Positions 58,001 to 64,000 of a stretch of DNA of 64,000 bases are shown here, in pieces (the first letter of the stretch is position 1; every line of letters starts with the position of its first letter). This DNA is from Solea solea (taxonomy: Eukaryota > Chordata > Actinopteri > Pleuronectiformes > Soleidae), in assembly GCF_958295425.1 (NCBI RefSeq), contig NC_081139.1, positions 26,231,463 to 26,295,462 on the forward strand, read 5' to 3'. Made by a program: the position numbers and the translations under genes. The notes beneath the pieces were generated by a model. It saw only the letters and a program-made list of their open reading frames with translations. It did no database searches and had not been told where the DNA came from.

Positions 58001-61000
58001 ATGTATTGTGATATTCTTGATAAGAATCTGCTGCCATCCACAAGGATGCTGAAGATGGTGGACATTTCAGCAAGACAATGATCTCAAACACAAAGCCGAG
58101 GAAACAATCAATTGGTTTAAGAGAAAGAAAATCAAGCTGTTAGAATGGTCCAGTCAATCACCTGACTTGAATCCGAATGAATACCTCTGGAAAGAACTGA
58201 AGATCAGAGTTCATAGAAGATGCCCCCGGAACCTTCAACATTTGAAGACAATTTGTGTGGAAGAATGGGCAAAAATCACAGCTGATCAATGTGTGCGACT
58301 AGTTTCTCCATACAGGAGGTGTCTTGAAGCTGTCATTACCAATAAAAGCTTTTCTACTAAGTATTAAATAAATTTCAGCAAGTGTATTCAATACTTTCTC
58401 CCTGTGTCATTTCACTTTATTACACACAACTTAATTTGTGGACTCATTTGTTTCATCCTAATAGCCCCATCGGAAATATATTTACTGAGAAAAATGTTGA
58501 CGCGTTCAATACTTATTTTCTCCGCTGTATAGTAAATAACCAAGTTATTTAAAATAGGCATATTGCTCTCTCACGTGATCGGATCATGATCGGGTATCAG
58601 TTTATTTAAACTCACTAATCAGTTATTGGAAATCCTGATCGTGTAAATCGTGTAAATAATACAGCTTCTTACTAATGAAACTCACTGGAATTCTGAGCAT
58701 TTATTGTTTTCATATAATATTCATTTTTACAAGCGGATCGAGAGAGAGAGAGGTAGAAATAGCTGAAAAGTAGCGGGAGATAAGCACCATGGTGAGCGGA
58801 ATGTTGGACTCGATTTGGTATGTTAGAAGTTGACTGGTGCAATGAGATCAGCAACATAGCCTACACTGCTCAGATTTTGTAGTTAGTTCTTGGTAAATCA
58901 TGGACTCAAACTAGATTTACCAAGAGCTAATTTGCATAGCACTGTGAAGCAATTATGTACATCACACTGCCCGTGGCTAATGCTAACATTATGCTAATGA
59001 CACTCTTGTCACAAAGCCAGATTGCGTCCGTGTGTTTCCCTCCCAAACTTTAAAATGAAATGAAGAGAAGTTAATGATCTCAGGGTACTGCAGGTGCGGC
59101 GATATAGACCAAGAATTTACATTTTGCACTGTTTGATCTTAAGAAGGTTCTAAGTAGTGCTTCAAAATGCAAAAAGAAGAAATGGGAGTGATACAAAAAA
59201 TAACAACCATTAAACTTAAATAGGCTGATCAAAAGTTTAAGACCACAGCCTTTAAAAGCCTTCGCAAAAATGTGGATTTAGTGCCATTTTCTGTCAGGTA
59301 TCCAAGACAGTCATTTTAAACTTCTTAAAAGATCCTGAGGGTTATGGAACAAAAAAGTCAAGTGGTAGTCTCAAAAAGTCCTTTGTCAGGCAGGTATTGT
59401 GAACTGCAGCGTTTTTTTAAATTTATTTAATCATTATCTGATTTGACAGTCAAGGTTACTGACCCTCTGCTTCTGTGTCTGCTGATGTGATCATCATCAG
59501 ACCTCCTCTGATCCAGAAGACTATAAAACCAGAGAGTTTACAGCAGTTGACCAGAGTTCATGCTGCTCAAGATGGTTCACTTTGCATCTTGGCACAGGAC
59601 CTTTGGACAAAGGGAGAGGATTTCATAACCTGGCCAGCTGCCCAAGTCACAGTTGGTATCTTTTGCTCTGATGGCTATTAGATTAAGTCCAGTATGTGGC
59701 TTATATAACTGTAACAATAATAGCCCCATGCAGGATTATGGAGTCCGAGGCATGCAGTGGGCAAGCAGATGTTTGCTTAGCTCTGTGTATCAGGTCACTT
59801 CCCTTACTTCCCTGGTAACACAGACAGCTCCATCGCTCTGGTCCTGGACAGCAGACACTTGTTACACCACTGTCTTACTGGCATCATTTTCTGGTTTAGA
59901 CCTGTTTGATCTTGATCTTTGACCTTGATATTGTAGTGTAATTAGATTATTTTCATCATCGATGTATCTGTCATCACTTTGTCCATTCAGTGTCAAACCT
60001 CTCCCAAGAAAAGGCCAAAGTGAGAAACCTGCCATTATGATCCTCTTTCTCAACAGAAAACAAAAAAAAGAACTGCTTAGACCGGAGTGAACGCTGAAAG
60101 GAACAAATGTTTATGTCTTATGAAGAAAAATGCAGGTCGTAAGGTTTTCAATACAACCAACACAGATCGAGGTCACAGGACAGTGGAGTATGAAAGTAAC
60201 ATTCACCCAGACAATAAGTTATTGAAGAATCTGACAAATGACTGCATTTATTACACGGAGGATCTTTTTAATATGTAGATAAATGTAGAAAATAGCACCA
60301 CAGTGGTTCACTTCAATAGTAGAAGTTTATATGCACACTTTGAATCCATTAAAGAAGAGCATGGCCAGTTTAAACAACCTTTCAGTGGGACTTGGATAAC
60401 CCCTGATAAGAGTGGAGACTTTGAATATGAATTCCTTCATTTAGATAGCAGAAATAAAGAAGGACAAAAACTTCAAATGCAAATGAGTGGGAGGGATGAC
60501 GACTACCATTGATGAAGTGATGGATGCATAATAGTTGAAATGATTAGTTGCATATATAGAATACCAGGATCACAGATTATAATTTTTAACATTTGACTAC
60601 CTTTGCATGTTCTCCCTGAGAAATGTTGATCAACGTTTCCCAAACCTTGAAAGGATGATGTTCCCAAATGTTTCGTCATGTACACAAACAAACATTTCAG
60701 TTTGGTATGACCAAGAATGTGTATCATATTTCAACACTGAGTGCTCCAGTGAGAGCCACAGGTGAGTGTGTGTGTGTGGGTGTGTGCTTGTGTTGAGCAA
60801 GTGTTTGAGCGAGAGAGGGAGCGCTGCAGGGAGCAGTGCAGGTAAAGTTGACCTTGATGAAATAGTATTGCTGACGTGGAATCTTGCATTGATTGGATAC
60901 AGAGTCGACAAATATTATTAAAGTGCAAACAAGTTTTTGAGGGATAATTAAATAAACATGGTCTAGGGTGTAAAAGGGCTTGTGCGGTCTCCAGGAAACT

Positions 61001-63686
61001 AATGTAAGTGATTGTCATTTCTGCTGAAGTCATGGAGACGGGACACTCTCTCTCTCTCGTCTCCTGCTCTCAGGCTGACTGTAAGGACCATAAGCTCATT
61101 AGCACAAGGGTCTGTGCTCACTGCACTGCTCTTGTTGGCTGAGACACGTCCTTCACCCTTTGTCACTAGCCAGTAAAACCACTCTCTAGCTGACATGGAC
61201 TAATAAAATATTTGTTTTTTATTGTTTTATTTTCTCAATTACAATTTTACATCAACTTTTTTGTCCTTTTTCTTTGACATTATACAAATTTGTACTCATT
61301 ATTATTATTTTTTTTTTCATTTGGCTTCTCCCATTCTACGAGTGTTTACACCGGACGTCCTGACACAACCTTCCCATTTATCTGGGCTTGTGACTGGCAC
61401 TAGGAGCTGGGGACAATTTAGAGTGTGTGAGCAATGAGGATGGGGTTCCCTTTCTCCTTGGTTCAGGGCTGCCCATAAAAAAAAAACACCCAAAAACACA
61501 TTATTTATCTATTGTTTAGAATCATTTCTATAAATATACACAAGTTGAAAATGTAAGTGTGATCAAATGGAGTTTAAATTAGGAATGCACAATATTATTG
61601 ACTGATTCCTATTGGCAAACAAACCAAGATCCCCCAACTTCTAAAACCTTTGAACATACATTTTTTGTTATTACATAATGCATTTTCAATGTATTGAATG
61701 TATTCTGTTTTGTTTTTGCACCAGCTAACATGTATGTTTTTTGTTTTTTTAATTCATATTTGTTCCAAAGACGATATGCATTTCAGTTTCCCCCCCACCT
61801 CTACACACTAGTGTTTTCATAGTGACTCAGGAGCACCATGATTTTACACCGAGCACGTATTTCTCTGCAGCTCTGATCCCAGGAGCTCAGTCTGGCCCTC
61901 TGAGCCCGCGTGTTGTCTCTACATGTTTGTCTCAGCTGTTCACGTGACATGCAGTATGTTCCTCCTAAGTGATGATACCAAAACTTAAGCATGGAGGCTT
62001 TCCCTTACACATGCACAAAAACCTGACCTTGTCCTCTGTCTGTGTTTGGTCTAGGATCCAGCAGGAGGTTCCCAGCAAGGCGGTGCTGGAGCAGGAGATG
62101 GTGTGGATGAAGGAGCATCTCTCTACGCTGGGTTCCCCTGTGGTTCTCTGTCACAATGACCTGCTCTGCAAAAACATCATCCACAACAGTAAAGAGGGTA
62201 AGTATCACCCATTTGTTTGTCATGGCTCCACACACTGTACAGATGTGTGACGCAGAGTTAGGTATGACATGTTGTTTATTATTGATTTTCTTTTCTACTT
62301 TTGAAAATTCCCAGACTACAGACTTTACTAGATACGAAACGATCAACAAAACCCACTGTTAACATCTGTCCAGTCCCTGAGAAAGACAGTAGAATTCTGA
62401 AAATGTAAATAAATAACATATTAACCAGCACATACATTTACAGTATGTAATAAACACCCTAGAATTCCAATTTCTTTCCAAGTTCCTTCATACAGCTCTT
62501 TTGAATCAGCCAATACTATTTGTTGTTGCTGTGTAAAGTCTGAAAATATGTTTCCGCTGCAAGCGCTAGTTCCATGAACGTCTTCCTCACGTGGCCAAAC
62601 CTCGTCTTTAGTCTCGCGAGATTATTGAGATTAAAGCTGTCACGCCGCAGTAAGAGGTTTCTATTAAAAGATCAATCATGAGTTTCATGAATCGATATCA
62701 TATTATTAAATAGAAACTCAACAGTACAGAGGAAAGTGTAACTCAGGCTCCTGTCACCTAATCTGCATCATTTGCATTGATCTGTTTTCTTCATAACATT
62801 TTGAAATATGACAACTTCAGGGGCGAGGTGAAGGAACACCTGTGTAATTAAAAATGTTTATTTTAATATAATTACTGTTGCATCATCTGCTCTACTTCAA
62901 GTGATAGCCTTTACTCATTTGGCCTCTGTGTGATCACACACTGTGATCACACAGGAGACCTTATGTAACAAGGTGTGACTGCATATGTAAACACTAGAAT
63001 ACAGTGATAGAACACTGTGTTTATGGTCCAACTTGTAAGTCGGAGTATGTTCCTTATGTTCCTTCCTTATTAAATTCCATTTAATGATAATATGATGATG
63101 CATCTTTTACATTTAATCATAGCTAAATCTTCATTCGCTGTACATGTGTTGTTTTTGTTCAGGTCACGTTCGGTTCATCGACTACGAATACTCCAGCTAC
63201 AACTACCAGGCCTTTGACATCGGCAACCACTTCAATGAATTTGCAGGTGTGTGGAATCACAATGTGATTTTAAGTGAGGGAGAAGTTGACGTGTACTATT
63301 TAAGGTGTTTTGAAGTGTGGTTGAATAGAGCTTATTATGCCACTGTATATAATCAGGTATGAGTGAGCCGGACTATGGGCTTTACCCCAGTCAAGAGATG
63401 CAAATGGAGTGGCTCACCATTTACCTGCAGGCATACAAACTCTTCACCAAGAAGACAGAGGAGGTCAGCCCAGCTGAGCTGGAGACGCTCTATGTACAGG
63501 TCAACAAGTTTGCTCTGGTGAGGACCAATATGTCTTACACACACACACACACACACAGTATGTCACCTGATTTCACACCATTTAAAATCCAATTGTTTTG
63601 TACTTTCTTAAGGCTTCTCACTTCTTCTGGGGCTTTTGGGCACTCATCCAGGCTAAATACTCCTCCATCGACTTTGACTTCCTTGG
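48977..63686 (+). CDS. etnk2: ethanolamine kinase, ETNK2-like (CDS incomplete at right edge)
   Basis: Eight exons join in frame to 336 codons plus two bases: 48977-49123, 55253-55390, 55494-55615, 56484-56624, 62055-62197, 63163-63246, 63357-63517, 63613-63686. Ethanolamine kinases phosphorylate ethanolamine with ATP in the cytosol, the first step of the CDP-ethanolamine route to phosphatidylethanolamine. The choline/ethanolamine kinase fold is clear: FTDGTTNKL near 51, [10 protein letters not shown] with catalytic Asp218, and FIDYEY with metal-binding Asp237. VRTK at the exon 1/2 joint, [27 protein letters not shown] and [16 protein letters not shown] favour ETNK2 over ETNK1, although the first residues (IHVPVGSP) look ETNK1-like. 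Human ETNK2 has 386 residues, so some 30-50 residues lie beyond 64000. The start has A at -3 and G at +4. Confidence 0.9.
49826..49935 (+). repeat. SINE-like fish repeat, short fragment
   Basis: 'catagccaatcccagctta', 'cagggtacaccctggacac', 'gtcacctgtccatcatagg' and 'acaaacaaccatcccctctc' match the front half of the copy at 42728. Confidence 0.55.
49951..50254 (+). repeat. direct duplication, copy A (304 bp)
   Basis: Nearly identical to 50878-51196 from 'gttaagta' to 'gttgaatgttcactt'. It includes a stretch related to the CGATTAATCG element ('ttgattatcaaaatatttgg') followed by 'ctccagagacgtcac'. Confidence 0.92.
50878..51196 (+). repeat. direct duplication, copy B (319 bp)
   Basis: Second copy, start 927 bases after copy A. 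It differs by scattered substitutions, about 18 inserted bases ('tactgagtatttgcaaaa') at about 51095-51113 and a T-run replacing 'gatcgcttcaagtg'. Confidence 0.92.
51989..52135. repeat. (TA)n microsatellite with CATATATG interruptions
   Basis: About 60 uninterrupted bases of TA, then TATGTATG and ATATATAC variants. Self-complementary; the open frames through it are artefacts. Confidence 0.95.
52405..52515 (+). repeat. CGATTAATCG miniature transposon, internal remnant
   Basis: 'ttagggctgcaatgatgatt' then 'tttctggtttctttgctccat' and 'aaatcattcaatctgaatca'. Only the left third remains. Confidence 0.55.
53775..53865. repeat. 'gatatcgatatcg' miniature transposon end
   Basis: 'tattgatatcgatatcgtta', 'tcggttcaagtactcctgat' and 'ccaatactgtgcatcccta' match the end vocabulary of the elements at 7446 and 43121. 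The terminal 'gcatcccta' is a typical end. Confidence 0.55.
54735..54845 (-). repeat. CGATTAATCG miniature transposon, reverse remnant
   Basis: 'gtttgggaaacaatgatcaa', 'gaccaaacaattaaacaaga' and 'cagattaatcaatgatgaaa' then 'acagccct' read as the inverted left end of the family. Confidence 0.6.
55253..55390 (+). CDS. etnk2: etnk2 coding exon 2 (residues 50-95)
   Basis: [14 protein letters not shown] to [10 protein letters not shown], the ATP-binding lobe. Acceptor cttccag, donor cag|gtgata, phase 0 both sides. Confidence 0.95.
55494..55615 (+). CDS. etnk2: etnk2 coding exon 3 (residues 96-135)
   Basis: [20 protein letters not shown] then [20 protein letters not shown]; phase 2 out. YEFIQG is the conserved hinge of ethanolamine kinases. 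Confidence 0.95.
55616..56483 (+). other. etnk2: etnk2 intron 3
   Basis: 868 bases. Contains a LINE/SINE-type 3' tail (gacaataaagaatcctgaat, ending cttgaattt) at about 55848-55881. No other feature. Confidence 0.55.
56484..56624 (+). CDS. etnk2: etnk2 coding exon 4 (residues 136-182)
   Basis: [35 protein letters not shown] and [10 protein letters not shown]. Acceptor tttcag, donor ag|gtcagt, phase 2. Confidence 0.95.
56760..56838. repeat. palindromic hairpin, 20-bp arms
   Basis: atttaaaccaatgagacgtg (from 56760) pairs with catgtctcattggtttaaat (to 56838) with one mismatch. The region between also contains an inverted tgtttgtttt / aaacaaaaca pair. It is followed at 56881 by caataaagtgttttgaat, a retroposon-like tail. 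Confidence 0.85.
56999..58527 (+). mobile_element. Tc1-family DNA transposon, 1529 bp, TA-flanked, defective
   Basis: Both ends read CAGCGGAGAAAAT in inverted orientation, each flanked by the duplicated TA (56997-56998 and 58528-58529) expected of Tc1/mariner insertion. The terminal inverted repeats run inward to about 57191 and from about 58383. The left arm has lost seven bases near its tip (aagtatt), and the right arm lacks about 55 bases present in the left. The transposase inside is broken, so the element could only move in trans. Confidence 0.93.
57347..58366 (+). pseudogene. Tc1 transposase pseudogene
   Basis: Starts [20 protein letters not shown], with a Tc1-type paired DNA-binding domain and the AT-hook-like RPRPGAPRK. 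It then has in-frame stops near 57480 and 57578, a further break near 57640-57720, a frameshift after [11 protein letters not shown] (first catalytic Asp), and another near 58060. The distal part [17 protein letters not shown] retains the second Asp with Asn/Glu context of the DD34E triad region. Several independent lesions show it is long dead. Confidence 0.92.
59215..59400. repeat. transposon-end-like repeat ('gatcaaaagtttaagaccac')
   Basis: Starts ggctgatcaaaagtttaaga and includes 'tagtgccattttctgtcag'. The opening matches a terminal sequence common among fish Tc1-type elements. Only one end is recognisable. Confidence 0.4.
60120..60510 (+). mobile_element. LINE endonuclease-domain relic
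   Basis: A broken frame gives [20 protein letters not shown], a stop, then [33 protein letters not shown] and later residues. The series HFNSRSL ... ETW is the start of the AP-endonuclease domain of fish L2/Rex1-like non-LTR elements. The conserved glutamate motif is damaged (SGTW in place of SETW). Confidence 0.65.
60620..60705 (+). repeat. CGATTAATCG miniature transposon, internal remnant
   Basis: 'gatcaacgtttcccaaacct' and 'ggatgatgttcccaaatgtt', then 'gtacacaaacaaacatttca', match the central part of the family. Confidence 0.55.
62055..62197 (+). CDS. etnk2: etnk2 coding exon 5 (residues 183-230), catalytic loop
   Basis: Encodes [31 protein letters not shown] with catalytic Asp218 (Brenner-type HND motif). 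Acceptor ggtctag, donor g|gtaagt, phase 1. Confidence 0.96.
62198..63162 (+). other. etnk2: etnk2 intron 5
   Basis: 965 bases, AT-rich; a small 'tgtgatcacaca' palindromic duplication near 62931-62954. No repeat family recognised. Confidence 0.55.
63163..63246 (+). CDS. etnk2: etnk2 coding exon 6 (residues 231-258)
   Basis: [19 protein letters not shown] then IGNHFNEFA, including metal-binding Asp237. This stretch is nearly identical to human ETNK2. Confidence 0.96.
63357..63517 (+). CDS. etnk2: etnk2 coding exon 7 (residues 259-312)
   Basis: [20 protein letters not shown], then an alpha-helical segment ending [10 protein letters not shown]. Donor ctg|gtgagg with a (CA)n tract 19 bases in. 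Confidence 0.95.
63518..63612 (+). other. etnk2: etnk2 intron 7, 95 bp with (CA)n
   Basis: Very short intron. (CA)n fills about 63537-63557, nearly a quarter of its length. Acceptor tttcttaag. Confidence 0.85.
63613..63686 (+). CDS. etnk2: etnk2 coding exon 8 (residues 313-336)
   Basis: [20 protein letters not shown] then FDFL, conserved near the C-terminus of the kinase. Ends phase 2 at gg|gtaagt. The final exon, expected to encode a RFNQYF-type segment, is not found up to 64000. Confidence 0.95.
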
Positions 63687-64000
63687 GTAAGTGTGTCAGT
63701 GAGTGAATGTGTGTTCCAGTGAAACAGTAATGCCTCCAGTGACAGGTTGGTCTGTTTCTGTAAAGAATCTGTTAGCCTGGGTTCAACACAACTAAAGGCT
63801 GAAACTGTGTCTTCTCTCTCCCATTCCACTTAACACTTTCAGACCACACACACACACACCTGTGAGCCACAGGTCTTAAGATTGACTAAATATTGTTGAC
63901 TCTCTCACTTTGCATACTCCTGATATTTCATTTCCCTTTCTCTTTAAACAGCAAACAGATTATGAACTGAGTTATTTGCATTTTCCATGTTGTTTCCTCT
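63687..64000 (+). other. etnk2: etnk2 intron 8, left part only
   Basis: Non-coding to the window edge, with a short (CA)n tract at 63844-63859. No acceptor followed by the expected RFNQYF-type coding sequence. Confidence 0.7.

Larger units (their letters stand above)
56625..62054 (+). other. etnk2: etnk2 intron 4, 5.4 kb
   Basis: Carries a hairpin repeat, a 1.5-kb Tc1 transposon, a second transposon-like fragment at 59215-59400, a LINE endonuclease relic and a miniature-element remnant. CA-rich words lie near 60762-60790. Nothing suggests a missed exon. Confidence 0.6.

Noticed and set aside
57347..58366. Functional Tc1 transposase gene
   Set aside because: There are at least two in-frame stops and two frameshifts; only the element ends are well preserved.

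Overview
This is teleost fish genomic DNA. Three multi-exon vertebrate genes with GT-AG introns (one GC-AG) can be read exon by exon. The space between exons is filled with (CA/GT)n microsatellites, AT-rich miniature transposons, L2-like LINE fragments and Tc1 transposon copies typical of fish. I see no bacterial or viral gene, CRISPR array, tRNA or rRNA.

Layout. Bases 1-4340 are upstream DNA with no gene I can recognise. A TATA-containing, GC-rich, purine-skewed promoter region (about 4340-4864) leads into slc41a1 on the + strand. Its ten coding exons lie between 8621 and 28453 and encode a 536-aa Na+/Mg2+ exchanger. A 2.4-kb 3' UTR follows, ending near the AATAAA at 30873. The gene meets efcc1 tail to tail. 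efcc1 (EF-hand and coiled-coil domain containing 1; minus strand; nine coding exons; 37345 down to 31350; 635 aa) has its likely poly(A) signal at 31204-31199, so the two 3' ends are only about 0.3 kb apart. From 37.4 to 48.6 kb is an intergenic repeat zone: microsatellites, a SINE-like repeat, a miniature element, two separate L2/Rex1-type LINE pieces and a decayed Tc1 transposase. From about 48.6 kb to the right edge runs an ethanolamine kinase gene, best matched to etnk2 (+ strand). Eight coding exons are present and the last exon or exons are missing because the window ends.

The genes do not form one pathway. slc41a1 handles plasma-membrane Mg2+ efflux, etnk2 phosphorylates ethanolamine in the CDP-ethanolamine pathway, and efcc1 is a coiled-coil protein of unknown function. 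SLC41A1 and ETNK2 are both on human 1q32.1, so their closeness here is probably conserved synteny; human EFCC1 is on 3q21.

The most unusual items are: (i) a 985-bp inverted-repeat element in slc41a1 intron 2 carrying eight exact-period 73-bp repeats that leave a long spurious frame open; (ii) repeated placement of simple repeats, mostly CA/GT, directly against splice sites in all three genes, including next to a GC 5' splice site in efcc1; (iii) a 0.3-kb direct duplication in etnk2 intron 1; (iv) a Tc1 element with clear ends but a broken transposase and unequal terminal repeats; and (v) a near-perfect 39-bp-stem hairpin in slc41a1 intron 1. No new multi-gene system is evident.
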